Source of the DNA: Ostrinia nubilalis
Lineage: Eukaryota > Arthropoda > Insecta > Lepidoptera > Crambidae
Direction of reading: 5' to 3'
NCBI RefSeq assembly: GCF_963855985.1
Contig: NC_087109.1
Location: 2,376,001-2,440,000 of the forward strand
Length of the DNA stretch: 64,000 nucleotides
In this document: piece after piece, positions 10,616-21,179 of the stretch
How the letters are laid out: every line of letters starts with the position of its first letter
Numbering within the stretch: position 1 is the first letter of the stretch
Position numbers and translations under genes: made by a program
Notes under the pieces: model-generated
The model's database searches: none
The model's input: only the letters and a program-made list of their open reading frames with translations
Told to the model about the DNA's origin: nothing

Positions 10616-11215
10616 CGTGAGACTCGCTAGACTGTGCTGTAGTCTAATAGTTGATAAACCACCTCGCCGTGGGCCGTGGCTAAGTTGGGTCGCCGAACCT
10701 TATTCGCACTCGTGCTGAAGTTTAAGGTTGCTCTAGCGATCGCACCATGACTGGGCACGAATCCTTCGAGCCCTACCTGTATTGCGGTGGCTAGGAGCAT
10801 ACGACACACCATATTCTTGCGGGATAGCATAGTCAAAGCTATGTGGACGGTAACAAAAGTTGGGTGGTAATGAAGCACATCTATCTGAGAAGACAAGGTG
10901 CCACAAGAAGCTGCAGTACGATAGCGCGACTACGAACCAAGTGCGGGTGCATTTTAATTCGCTCCAGGGAAGGTGACAGTATGATTGCCTCCTATCTTCC
11001 TTCCTCGGTAATGGCCAGCGTAACGGGGGCGTGAGGCCGCACGGAAGGCATTGCATAGATAGGCCACCACCACCGTCTGCTGACTTCCAGTTGCTCTCGT
11101 CCCAACTGTCGCCGTGTAGGTGGGAGATCTTTGTCCGGAATCTCAAAGTTAGCACTTATAGAGAGTGACAGGGCACCAGGGTATTTTTAGTGGGTATATC
11201 TCATCCTTCTGACGG
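10616..11215 (+). pseudogene. Probable 3' remainder of the R1-like remnant
   Basis: The GC content stays higher than the neighbourhood, and the segment ends near 11185-11210 with GGTATTTTTAGTGGGTA. Nearly the same text (GGATTTTTAGTGGGTA) occurs in the poly(A)-ended element at 54660. Open frames on both strands have no recognisable domain. Confidence 0.35.
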
Positions 11216-11219
11216 GTAT

Positions 11220-12235
11220 ATGTTTGCAATATCATGTAAGCATTATCATGTAATAGTAGATTCTAAATGCAGTTAATTTAAACTTTTGTTTGTAAGTGTT
11301 ACCTGCTTATCTTTATTTCTGAATGCCTTAATATGCTTAATAAATAAATAAAATAAATTTTACGATTTTTTACTTATATCATGTATTATAAAGTAGCATA
11401 GGAGAAGAACTTGGTTGCGTTGAGTCTAATAAATGACCCTAGATACTTCAGTCGTGTTGTATATCATATTTTATATTGTTTTGTCTTCACTTTTGTGTCC
11501 ACCAAATATTGCCAAAATACAATTTCTCAGCGTAAAACACCGTTACTGGCACTAACTTATAGACAAAAAACAAACTTTTCCAAAGTAAAACATTTATAGT
11601 GGCAGTTACGGCTAGAAGATTCTTGAATTTTCCGACGTAAAAATAAGTAAGTGCCACCTACTTATAATAGTAACTTCAATTTTCCCGAGTAAAACAACGC
11701 AACTACGTTATGCCTACAGTTAACTGATTAATTTACCGTTGGTTTAATGTTGACTGAAATAAATTAGGTCAGAAATCATAATAATACCTATTTCCTTCAT
11801 AAATTACGTATCAATTTACTCGATCTGCGCGGATGAAAGTGGCAGTTGCGGGGCTGGGCGCGCGGATTAAGGCGTGCGGTCCAACGTAAAATTTCTTAAC
11901 TCCCACTAATGCAATTTTACTGCGGAAATCGTTCTAATTTTGTAGTTGCGGGATTTGTTTTTTGACGTTTTAAGGTTCAATTTGAATAAAAACTGTATGT
12001 TTTTTTAACTGAGCCGAAACTGTTGGGTGCTCTGAAGGTTTTGCAAACAAAAACAGCAAATCACGGAACTGGTAGATACTGAACTATACGTAGGGACCGT
12101 CGATTTGAGACCATCCTAATTGATGTAAAAACTATTTTCCATCGGTCAATTTTCAAATTACTTGCCATTGAAATACTCGTATTTTAAAATATTCAAGGTC
12201 TATTTTACGTATTTATTCTTAAGTCCGTTCTTTCC
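11220..12235. other. Unassigned AT-rich spacer
   Basis: Nothing gene-like; the small frame at 11411-11599 has no recognisable features. Confidence 0.45.
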
Positions 12236-12239
12236 CTGC

Positions 12240-12318
12240 GGGACCGTTCATTGTGGAAAACCTTGGGGGAGGCTTTGTCCAGCAGTGGACGTCATTTGGC
12301 TGAAACGAACGAACGGAT
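12240..12318 (+). mobile_element. RTE-like tail, (AACG)n subfamily
   Basis: Only the last 80 bp survive: GAGGCTTTGTCCAGCAGTGG, then GCTGAAACGAACGAACG. Confidence 0.8.
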
Positions 12319-12324
12319 TCTGAA

Positions 12325-12402
12325 GTCAACCGGCCATTGTGGAAACATTGGGGGAGGCCTATGTTCAGCAGTGGACGTCCTATGGCTGAAATGATGATGA
12401 TT
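12325..12402 (+). mobile_element. RTE-like tail, (ATG)n subfamily
   Basis: It follows the AACG-tailed fragment in the same orientation: GGCCTATGTTCAGCAGTGG, then CTGAAATGATGATG. Two subfamilies ended at nearly the same place, or one inserted next to the other's tail. Confidence 0.8.
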
Positions 12403-12463
12403 TTGAAGTAGGTTACAGTTTGTAAATGACGAAGTGTTGTCTTGGCAGTAACTATAATATGTT

Positions 12464-12927
12464 TAAAGGGGTGGAATTTTGAAATGCCACCTGGAGGGAA
12501 AGTGCTCTTAATACTGCAGATAGAAAATTTTACTGAAAGAAAACATTTCTTTATTTTTGAAAAGAAAGAGAACTGCATTCATAGATTTTCGAAAAATTTT
12601 CGAAAATTCACTACCATACCATACAATTTTCTGTAGATGACTAAAATAATTTAAGATTTTATGGATTTCCTTTCATTTGATTTATCAAGTTTGTTAGAGA
12701 GATTTCATCCTTATACTTGACCCTAACGATCGATGCAATAAAATTACAGGGTGTAATTTTTAACAGATTCGATTCCCGGGTGTGGCAAGCAAATTTTTGG
12801 AAATCTTTGAATGCAGTTCTATTTCTTTTCAAAAATAAAGAAATGTTTTCTTTGAGAATTTATTTCTATCTACAATATTAAGAGTACTTTCCCTCCAGGT
12901 GGCATTACAAAATTCCACCCTGTATAG
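12464..12927. mobile_element. MITE with long inverted arms (GGGTGGAATTTT)
   Basis: Left arm 12466-12600 and right arm 12790-12925 are imperfect inverted repeats of about 130 bp, both containing GCCACCTGGAGGGAAAGT and AAACATTTCTTTATTTTTGA. The outer end reads CAGGGTGGAATTTT at the right and is mutated at the left. The spacer is about 170 bp. No coding capacity. Confidence 0.8.
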
Positions 12928-13037
12928 CCTTATTATGAAGTGTAGCCTGCTGCCTGTGATACCATGTATGTGTACAAGTTACTACACTGTCGATGAGTTA
13001 TGTTCACATCGCCAGATGTTTCGTGGTAGCCATTATA

Positions 13038-13301
13038 CAGGGTGTTAGGTAAATGGGTATATGAGCCGACACTAGCCCATGTTAACATGGGCATATAAAT
13101 GGTATGGCGAAGTCAGAAATTTGATATCATCACTTTATTTTTTTAGTTTCATACAAAATAAATTTTATAAAATCCGATTTGTATGAAAATTAAAATAATT
13201 AAAATGAAGATATAAATTTTCTGACTTCACCATACCATTTTTATATGCCCATGCTAACATGGGCTAGTGTCGGCTCATATACCCATTTACCTAACACCCT
13301 G
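13038..13301. mobile_element. MITE with about 85-bp TIRs and TA duplication
   Basis: Near-perfect inverted arms begin CAGGGTGTTAGGTAAATGGG and are flanked on both sides by TA (13036-13037, 13302-13303), as for Tc1/mariner-type elements. Each arm holds a small palindrome, CCCATGTTAACATGGG, which in the right arm has one change. Confidence 0.88.
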
Positions 13302-13348
13302 TAGAGTTGGAGGCGTGTTTCCACTTTAAGCGGTATTATGAACGCTAA

Positions 13349-13468
13349 GCTGAGTTGCACGACCTTATTTTAACCGTAACAATAACATTAATCGGTGCTT
13401 TTTGTATGGAGTTTGACAGACTTTTAATGTTTGTTAAAGGTAAGTTAGATGGTGCAACTCAGCCTTAT
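13349..13468 (-). mobile_element. MITE L (CTGAGTTGCAC ends)
   Basis: About 120 bp long with terminal inverted repeats CTGAGTTGCAC and GTGCAACTCAG. The interior has GTAACAATAAC and TTTTTGTATGGAGTTTGACA, shared with 4317, 13812, 38697 and 57080. Confidence 0.82.
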
Positions 13469-13499
13469 TAGAATTTAATAATCAAAATGTTGGGTTATT

Positions 13500-13705
13500 C
13501 GTTCGTTCATTCGTTCGTTTCAGCCAAATGACGTCATTTGGCTGAAACGAAGTTGACAAACTGAACTGCTGGACAAAGGCCTCCTCCAAGGCTTTCCACA
13601 ATGCACGGTCCTGCGCTGCCCGCATCCAGGCTCTTCCCGCGACCTTTACCAGATCGTCGGTCTACCTAGTAGGAGGCCTGCCGACGCTTCGTCTTCCAGC
13701 CCGTG
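13500..13705 (-). mobile_element. RTE-like 3' end, (AACG)n subfamily, with inverted duplication
   Basis: The minus-strand copy has a TTCG-repeat tail complement at its left end. Directly inside the end, a 32-bp perfect palindrome (13519-13550) was created by an inverted copy of the tail inserted between GACGT and CTGCTGGAC. Confidence 0.82.
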
Positions 13706-13811
13706 ATAGTGGGTTATTCATTACGTTTGAATATTATCATTTCTCTGTTTTAATAAAAAAGTGGGCTCCGCAGAAATTTGATTATTCTGCCATTTGGAAT
13801 TTGGATATTTG

Positions 13812-13935
13812 AAAACATAATCTGGGTTGCATCATCTTACTTTAACTTTGACAAACGTCAAAAATCTGTCAAACTCAATATAAAAAACACAGGTTTTACC
13901 GTAACGGTCAAAGTTAAAGTGTTGCAACTCAGCCT
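13812..13935 (+). mobile_element. MITE L (GGGTTGCATCATCTTAC form)
   Basis: It has the same body as 4317: CATCTTACTTTAACTTTGAC, ACCGTAACGGTCAAAGTTAA, and the right end GTTGCAACTCAGCC. The left end has mutated from GAGTTGCAC. Confidence 0.78.
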
Positions 13936-14622
13936 TCTTAGTGCCTCTGCTCTGTTTAAAGGTTTTCTTCGAATAATAAGTTACAATAAACCAGAGGGTG
14001 CCCTCTTAGACGCATAACATTTTTCATCATAATTTAGTTTGGTATAACAGTATTTGCATAAAGTTTTTTCGCATAAACTTTGATATGCATAGTTTTCTAA
14101 ATGCATAATGGTTTCTTAGGCATAATAATAACTTTCTCTAATTTTCAATACCATAATTTAAATAATCATAAATGTAAAGAACATAATTTTTATATACATA
14201 AAGTTTGTTTTTAATAAAATACTATAAACATAATTTAATTATTTATAACATTTAAAGTCATAAATATTGTCTATAAGAGCAACCAACATTGAAGAGTAAA
14301 TAATTATGTATTTGTGATGTTGCGAACGATCCTCCTTCCACCTTTAAACTCTTTCGGCCTATAGATTTGCAAAAACTAAATTCTCTGTATCATTGTCATT
14401 TTTGTTCTTAATTTTTGACCTGTTTCTTAGAAAACTTAAGCTCGTGAAACTACATTCTGTTTGATCTTGAATCCCTCTTATTCTATTATAACGCACATAT
14501 TATACAGTCCACATTTCTTTTATAACATTAAGCTTGCCTGGTCTGAAATTATGTTGATCCCGACTGGCCGTGGTCTCTTCCACGTGGTACTAGTCTGCCC
14601 TATACTAGAGTGTAATTTAAAA

Positions 14623-14806
14623 GCCGGAGGCGCGGAGGGAGTGCGGCCCTCGCTCGCTGTAACATATATCCGGCAGCCGTGCGAGCTGGAGCGGCTGAGG
14701 CTGGTCGCCGAAGGCGACCAGCAAGCCGAAGCTGCGGAAGCGAGCATGGCATGCCGGGTATATGTTACGCCAGAGCGGAAGGACCGCACTTCCCGCAGCG
14801 CCGGAG
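14623..14806. repeat. GC-rich imperfect palindrome, about 185 bp
   Basis: A perfect 10-bp stem GCTGGTCGCC / GGCGACCAGC with loop GAA sits at 14700-14722. Outside it, GTAACATATATCCGGCA pairs with TGCCGGGTATATGTTAC, and GGGAGTGCGG pairs with CCGCACTTCC. The whole 185 bp can fold on itself with scattered mismatches. Confidence 0.85.
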
Positions 14807-14819
14807 ATAAGGCAATCCT

Positions 14820-15108
14820 AATGCTTGCTTGCATGCTTGCTTGCTTGCATGCTTGCATGCATGCTTCCTTGCTGCTTGCTTGCATGCTTGCTTGCTGCTT
14901 GCTTGCATGTTTGCGTGCTTGCTGCTTGCTGCTTGCTTGCATGCTTGCTTGCTGCTTGCTTGCTGCTTGCTTGCTGCTTGCTTGCAGGCTTGCTTGTTTG
15001 CATTCTTGCTTGCATGCATGCTTACATGCTTCCTTGCAGCTTGCTTGCATGCTTGCTGTTTGATTGCATGCTTGCTGCTTGCTTGCATGCTTGTTTGCAT
15101 GCTTGCTT
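14820..15108. repeat. CTTG/CATG-based low-complexity satellite
   Basis: About 290 bp are built of GCTTGCTTGCATGCTTGC-like units. Every frame lacks stops, so long Cys/Leu/Ala or Lys/Gln/Ala/Ser open frames appear on both strands. These are artefacts, not genes. Confidence 0.92.
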
Positions 15109-15464
15109 GTCTATTTATATTTGTTAACTTATAACATTTTTATATTTCATATTTGTTAAAATTATGGTATTTTGTATATTATGAATGATATATTTATGGC
15201 ATTGGTTTAGATGCCAATAAATGTTATGCCTAGAAATCGTTATTAAAAAAACGAGTATACAGAAAAAATATATACTAAAATATTATTATAATAAAAGTGG
15301 TTATGGCAAAAAAAATATGCCTTATGAATTATTCTGTATGAACGTTATGCGAAATGATGAGTATGCCAAAAAACTTTATGCACTCTTAAATTATGACAAT
15401 ATTTTTTATGCAACCTAATATGGACCGTAAACCAGATACCTTTGTTTTTGTTTCACTAAAATTT

Positions 15465-15560
15465 TCAAATTCAAATTCAAATTCAAATTATTTATTGCAT
15501 GTCACATGGGTAAGGGTTGACAAGAACATAATATTGTACATGTGACGCCCAGTGAAGGCG
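15465..15560 (-). mobile_element. Non-LTR tail with (AAATTC)n
   Basis: Read on the minus strand it ends in TTTGAATTTGAATTTG repeats after GCAATAAATAA. The block ATTGCATGTCACATGGGTAA recurs at 16556-16575. It is probably the 3' end of a CR1/L2-type element. Confidence 0.5.
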
Positions 15561-15561
15561 T

Positions 15562-16078
15562 TGCAAAAACTTAAAAATAACATTAAAATAGAGAATTATT
15601 TTTCAAACTAAGATAAAATTAAATAAACATTAAAATTATAAAATTAAATAAACATTACAATTATAGAATTAGATAAACATTAAAATTATAAAATTAAATA
15701 TTATAAAATTATACAATTACATTATTATTATTATTGTATAAACAAAGACAGACCATTACATACATTTTAAGAGTATGCTGAGCATAAAGAAGTATTCGTA
15801 AGCTAAAAGACCTATTAAAATCCGTCCAAATGAGATAATTTCAGGATCCATTAAAAAGGATCAACAAACCAAAGCATCCGCTGTCCATGTTATACCAACT
15901 AAAAACAAAACAATGGTGAAACTTCCTCCAAAGGTTGTATTTCAATTTGCTGCAAATGAAGCCACAGCCCTAAAACTTGGGACGTCCCTATTGTGACTTT
16001 CAAACGGTTCCCAAAGTTTTTGTCCCGCAATGGGGTGTCCCTTGTGGCCGGTTTGCATACGCCTAATGGAGCCCTGGG
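15562..16078. other. Unassigned AT-rich spacer
   Basis: It contains tandem-like ATTAAAATTATAAAATTAAA repeats at about 15600-15720. No gene. Confidence 0.5.
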
Positions 16079-16644
16079 TAGGGTTGCCATGTCATAAACA
16101 CAAATGCCGAACTCTGTGCTTCCATTTGGCCGGACATTTTACCCTAAAAGCCGGATGTGTCACTTTGCAGCAAGCTAGTGTCATAGCTCGAGTGAGTCAT
16201 CATCATCGGTTGCCCAACATCCTGATACGTGCGCTTAATAATTCTGTGGCTCGACTTTCGCCTGGCGAGAAGAGAATATTCAATCTCAAATTCAAAGAGC
16301 TGGCGCATTTCTTGGCCAACGAATCAGTTTGGCCATTCAGCGCGGAAAATTGGCTGAAATTCAGCCAGCATTTTGGGCACCATGTCACGTTATTTGGATG
16401 TCCAATCCATGTGGATTGAGGACGTATTTTTTATTTGTAAATATTTAGTCTGTGTAGGTAATCCAATGTAAATAACATAGAATTTTATTTCCCTTAAGAA
16501 CAAAACACAGTGCACAGGTCTAATTTAGAAAAAAAATCAAATTAAAATTATTTTATTGCATGTCACATGGGTAAGGGATATTTGGCCGGACAAGTCCGTA
16601 AAAGCCAAACATGTCCGGCTAAATCCGGACACTTGGCAACCCTA
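16079..16644. mobile_element. hAT-like element (TAGGGTTGCCA ends)
   Basis: The terminal inverted repeat TAGGGTTGCCA matches TGGCAACCCTA at the right, and GGCCGGACA blocks lie inside both ends. It is 566 bp and non-autonomous. Its open frame (16030-16419) starts outside the element and has no recognisable domain. A shorter relative lies at 25999-26192. No 8-bp duplication is visible. Confidence 0.65.
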
Positions 16645-16649
16645 CAAAT

Positions 16650-17580
16650 GAGGTACGCCCATTCGGTGTCCCATCTCAAATTACCTCGCCTTTAGCAGTT
16701 TTTGGTTAATGAAGTGGGGTTAGTGTGAAAGGGGTTTATCGGGTGTTTTGGAACTAACAGTGGGAAAACACGGGCTTTGCGTTGACGCTGTGTTTGATTT
16801 AGGATATAGTAGTATTTGTGTGACAGACAAATGACAGTTTCCGGCCTTGTGGCTGAGTTTTTTGGCCTTTAGTTCATAAGTAAGTACCTATTAGGGGATC
16901 TGAAACTTCAGTTTAGGTACAGACGACGAAAGATCAAGGTAAATAGCGTAGGTTCATAGATTTTAAAACTTATATTTAGTTTATATGGAAATACACACGT
17001 TTGGTTTACTGATTGCAATTTGTTCTGTATCTGCACTGTAAAAGATAGTTGGTCATAGTACCTATTTAGCTGAGTAATCTATAGACAATGCCCATAGGTA
17101 TTTAAGTCTTAAATTGTAAAATACACAAGTAACGATATAAGAACTAATATTTACGATTATAATAAACGTCAATGTATTAAATAGTGCTTAATCTGAACAT
17201 AAATATTTGATCACAATAGATAGAAACTTTATGCAAGGACATCATTGAACAAGAACGACCTAACACAAACAAAAAACAAAGTAAAATACAGCAATAAAAG
17301 AAAGGTGTTTACAGAAATGAAAATAACAACAAGAATCCGTGTTTATTTACTGTTTTGTTACAGCTGAGAGAAAACGCCATTACTTCAAAATAAGTTTGTG
17401 GTAGACCCGCGAATAAATTTGTCTGGCCCATCTTCTCTTTATTTTCACCGCTTATTCTTCAAGTTTATAAATATTGTCTGTATTTGCTGAAGATTTCAGT
17501 ATTATCTTTTTTCTCTGTCGTATTCAGTAGTAGGAAAACAAAAATATTTTGTGTTTATTTTGTTCATATTTATAACTTTC
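16650..17580. other. Unassigned AT-rich spacer
   Basis: No repeat boundary or coding signal. Confidence 0.45.
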
Positions 17581-17583
17581 TTT

Positions 17584-17634
17584 CCCCTAAGGGGTAAAAT
17601 GGGATACGCGTACGAAGTCTGGGGCGGCCGCTAG
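17584..17634 (+). mobile_element. Helitron-like 3' end, second family
   Basis: The last 50 bp of the family at 56729: CCCTAAGGGGTAAAATGGGA, CGCGTACGAAG, GGCGGCCG and the end CTAGT. The 5' part is gone. Confidence 0.65.
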
Positions 17635-17639
17635 TAGAC

Positions 17640-18770
17640 TTATATGAATACTAGATTATTCCTGCGGATTGTTTCTTTTCGTGGATTTGATCTTTTAAAA
17701 ATCTTCAAAAAGCAAAACTGACTGACAAAATAACAAAATATGGACTGTTAATGTCTGAAAATATTTTTTTTATTTTTATTTTTTTATTAAACCTAAAATC
17801 GTACTTTATCTTCTTCTTATTCGTTTTGCTCTTGGCAGAACGGCCGTGGTCACGTTGAGTAATCGTACTTAGTTTTCAATTAAATGTTATCAATGTTTTT
17901 AAGACACCTACGAGTAAAACACAAATTTTAATCCAGGAAAAAAGGATGAAATGCAAAGAAAGGAAAGTACTTCAAACCATAATTTAATTACGGCAACTGT
18001 AGCCATTTAACCACAAGACTTAACCTGCAGTTTAAACGACTCGAATTGGCGCATAAAATTAACTCTAACTATAAGAATTCCGTTTATTTCGTTCTAAAAT
18101 TAACTGTAAGTATTCAGAATTATTTGATAGTTAACAGGACGAATATTTTGCATTCCTTTTACTTTAAGGAACTCGTTTTCCCTTTCCCATCCCTAGATCC
18201 ATCATTTTTCATCTATTCTGAAAACGAAATAGCAATAATTAATTTCTCACTAATGCATTGAATGAAATCATAAAAAGTCATAAATTGACCGCCTGTCATC
18301 ACCAAAAATTTGCATATTTACTCGTATAATAGTTATTCTGCTATTCGTAGCGCACAGGAATTACACAATACCATTTAGATAATTAAAATCGGTCTAGCCG
18401 TTCTTGAGTTATAATGTCACTTGTTTGTAACAAAACTCCTATGTTACGGCTTGACCGATTCCTATGAAAGGTTGTGAATATTCAGTACTACCCGTTCGCG
18501 CTAAGTTTGCCGGTCCGTGGAATGCGCGTCCCCTCCCCCAACAGCGATTAAACGCAATTAGTTAGTGATTAAACGCAATTAATTAGTGTCTTATTTTACG
18601 CAAATACACAAAATTTATCATTATTAATAAATAAAAAATATTTTCAATATAGTTTGCTATACTTATAGACACTTTCCTTCGAGTGACGTCATATCGCCAG
18701 CGGCAAACTTATCGCAAACGGATAGTAAGTAGGTCTGAGAATAAGACGTACCTAAACTTTTTTTCATAGT
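17640..18770. other. Unassigned spacer
   Basis: A stretch near 18380-18530 (ATCGGTCTAGCCGTTCTTGAG, CGGCTTGACCGATTCCTATG) resembles text found in lepidopteran interspersed repeats but has no second copy here. No gene. Confidence 0.4.
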
Positions 18771-18777
18771 GACAAGT

Positions 18778-18967
18778 GACCGCTGGGGCAGAAAAGTTCT
18801 CGAGTGGCGACCACGAGCCGGAAGTAGTGTCGGCAGGCCCCCAACGAGATGGACCGACGATCTGGTGAAGCGCCTGGATGCGAGCGGCGCAGGACCGGTC
18901 TTTGTGGAAATCCTTGGGCGAGGCCTTTGTCCAGCAGTTGACGTCGTTCGGTTGAAACGAACTAACG
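18778..18967 (+). mobile_element. RTE-like 3' end, (AACG)n subfamily
   Basis: It reads RWGRKVLEWRPRAG, then GRPPTRWTDDLVK in frame, has an internal deletion of the AGSTWM-equivalent part, and ends TTGTCCAGCAGTTGACGTCG, GTTGAAACGAACTAACG. Confidence 0.83.
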
Positions 18968-19074
18968 AAGTGACAAGTCGTTTTCATGCGTACAAAGTCG
19001 CGCGTACAGTTAGTATTATAGAGTACTCTATAGTTAGTAGGTAGTTAGTTAGTATTATAACGCCCCTGGGTCTG

Positions 19075-19160
19075 CGGGTGTCTATGGGCGACGGTAATCA
19101 CTTACCATCAGGTGATCCGTCTGCTCGTTTGCCTCCTGTCACATAAAAAAAAAAAAAAAA
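19075..19160 (+). mobile_element. Poly(A)-ended non-LTR 3' tail
   Basis: ATGGGCGACGGTAATCACTT, ACCATCAGGTGATCCGTC, TGCTCGTTTGCCTCC and CACAT are followed by 16-17 A residues. This 3' end is common in Lepidoptera. The fragment is about 85 bp and non-coding. Confidence 0.7.
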
Positions 19161-19460
19161 CTCGTATGTATTCATTCACATCATCCGATTGAACTATTTC
19201 CTACTCGCAGCACAATCTCATAAATATGGCAAGGAAGTAACCTTATCTGCGGAACGAATGGCTTATCAAGGACTTATCAGGCACCTCGTGAGTGTATTGC
19301 AATGAATTATTACTCAAGCAACGTGCAAGTAGTATTTGAGAGAAAGTATTAGAACCCTTTCTAGAGCAATAAAACTACACTGTGGTAAGAATATACTAGT
19401 GTGCGCCAATACAGTTTTGCGGGACTCAGTAATGCAGGATCCTAACTGGACTGTCGTGTG

Positions 19461-19600
19461 ATATCATCATCATCATCATCATCATTTCAGCCATAGGAGG
19501 TCCACTGTTGAACATAGGCCTCCCCCAACGATTTTCACAATGGCCGGTTGGTGGCGGCCTGCATCCAGCGCCTTCCTGCTACCTTTATGAGGTCACAGAC
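19461..19600 (-). mobile_element. RTE-like 3' end, (ATG)n subfamily
   Basis: Seven CAT units mark the tail complement, then the complement of the TTCAGCAGTGGAC block and the AGCAGGAAGGCGCTGGATGC-type coding end. It stops abruptly at about 19600. Confidence 0.82.
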
Positions 19601-20400
19601 GTGTGCTAGTATGTGTTGGAAATTTGAATTCCAAATTCGGACCGATCGGTTTTTTGCGGGACACTGCAAACGGGATGTTTGTGTGAACGTTAAAATATGA
19701 TTAAAAAACGTATAGTACGTATACTACTCAACGGGATTCTGCAAAAACAGTTCCTGAAATAAACGACGTCTCTGTAGGAACAGGCCCTAAGACTATAATT
19801 TGTATTTTTATTGCAAATTAGACCCTATCCCAACTATATAAGATGCCTTACTTGATGTGCTGTCATTTGTACAATCATCATTTTGCTGAAACTTACAGGT
19901 TTAATGGAGGTTTAGTGTAAGGTGAATTCCCTGTAGTATAATGACGTCATATTATGACGAATTACGAACTTTGAACTTTATTCCTTAAGTGTAAGGTTCG
20001 GATTCAATTGGCTGACATTTTGGGATAAGTTAATGTGCTGTCAACAGTGCATTATGTAAACAGAATTACTTGGGAGATTTTCTATTACTACACTTGAAAT
20101 TATGTCATAAAATATGTTATTATAATATGGACGTCCATATCACTGCTGAATCTAAACTTCCTTCAAATCTCTCCAAAAAATAATGTAATATACCGTTTTA
20201 TGGTGTACAACATTATTATTAAGCGTTTGTTGTAGCTACCTACCTACGTTTTATTAAAGTCCCTTACCCAAAAGGCACAAAAAGTGATCCTATTAGTATG
20301 CCTCCGCTGTCTGTCAACGGCGTGTATCTCATAAGCCGGAATAGGCAGACAGTTTTCATTTTCGCAGAATGTATGTAAAAAAAAAGTAAAGTGTATTTTA
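19600..20400. other. Unassigned spacer
   Basis: No coding or bounded repeat seen. Confidence 0.45.
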
Positions 20401-20403
20401 TTT

Positions 20404-20690
20404 GCCAACAAAAAAGATTTCCACAAAGACCCGTCCTGCGCCGCTCGCATCCAGGTGCCTGCCGCGACCTTCACCAGATCGTCAGTCCACCTAGTGGAAG
20501 GCCTGCCCACGCTACGTCTTCCGGCTCGTGGTCGCCACTCAAGAACTTTCCTGCCCCGGGGGCCGTCAGCTCTACGAGCTATGTGCCCTGCCCACTGCCA
20601 CTTGATTTTAGCGATTCGGCGGGCTATGTCAGTCACTCTGGTTCTCCTACGGATCTCCTCATTTCTGATTCGATCACGCAGAATTATGCG
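20404..20690 (-). mobile_element. RTE-like C-terminal coding remnant, (AACG)n subfamily
   Basis: The minus strand reads a clear reverse-transcriptase C-terminus: MTDIARRIAKIKWQWAGHI, ARRADGPRGRKVLEWRPRAG, then GRPSTRWTDDLVKVA. It lacks the 3' UTR and tail. Confidence 0.85.
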
Positions 20691-20911
20691 TATTTGTAAT
20701 AATTAATACCTAAATCAATGCGTCAGGTCTCAAATAATCTCACAAAGGGCGAAGCACGCGCGTGCGCACGTGCTCGATCACATTCCGACGTGCTGCGAGG
20801 ATTGTTAGGTAACTTGAGGAACTGATAACGTATAATGAGTAACAAATTTTATTGTTTTCATTGAGTCTAATTTGGAAATAACTTGATTGGAGAGGTTTCT
20901 ATAAAACGAAA

Positions 20912-21040
20912 TTCATCATCATTTCAGCCACAGGACATCCACTGCTGAGCATAGGCCACCTCCAATGATTTCCAGATTGCCCTGGAAATCCTTCCTGCTA
21001 CCTTTATGAGGTCGTCTGTCTACCTTGTGGACCTCACCTC
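20912..21040 (-). mobile_element. RTE-like 3' end, (ATG)n subfamily, rearranged
   Basis: A short CAT run, CCACTGCTGAGCATAGGCC and the complement of the C-terminal coding end are present with an internal deletion. It abuts a family C repeat. Confidence 0.75.
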
Positions 21041-21048
21041 ACGTCTAT

Positions 21049-21170
21049 CCCAGGACAAACTTGACCTTCACTGGTTGGGTTTTTATTGGCGGTCAAGGAT
21101 CTACAGATCCTGGCTACACAGGAGTTGCAGCGGTGGGAAAAAGAAGTGGGATTAGTCCCGTATCTTGTGG
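21049..21170 (+). repeat. Interspersed repeat family C
   Basis: CAGGACAAACTTGACCTTCA, CTGGTTGGGTTTTTATTGGC, ATCCTGGCTACACAGGAGTT and GCAGCGGTGGGAA recur at 27838, 28958, 45150, 57470 and 63399 in both orientations. Full copies are about 170 bp. The class is unknown. Confidence 0.75.
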
Positions 21171-21179
21171 GTGGTTCAT

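Larger units (their letters stand above)
14010..15415. mobile_element. 1.4-kb foldback structure with GCATAA-motif arms
   Basis: The outer arms are inverted copies of degenerate GCATAA-containing repeats: GCATAAAGTTTTTT occurs near 14069 on the plus strand and near 15370 on the minus strand, and CATAATTT blocks match likewise. The arms are centred on about 14712, within a base or two of the centre of the GC-rich hairpin inside. This resembles foldback (FB-like) elements, whose long TIRs are made of short degenerate repeats. No transposase is present and no target duplication could be set. Confidence 0.6.

Noticed and set aside
10627..11155. Minus-strand frames of 89 and 140 codons
   Set aside because: No recognisable domain; they overlap the plus-strand R1-like debris and are more simply chance frames in GC-richer DNA.
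14461..15134. Long open frames rich in Cys/Leu/Ala on one strand and Lys/Gln/Ala/Ser on the other
   Set aside because: All six frames stay open because the CTTG/CATG satellite contains no stops; there is no start context, domain or splice evidence.
16030..16419. 129-codon frame with LSPGEKRIFNLKFKELAHFL
   Set aside because: It begins outside the hAT-like element and crosses its end; no known domain. Transposase origin could not be supported.
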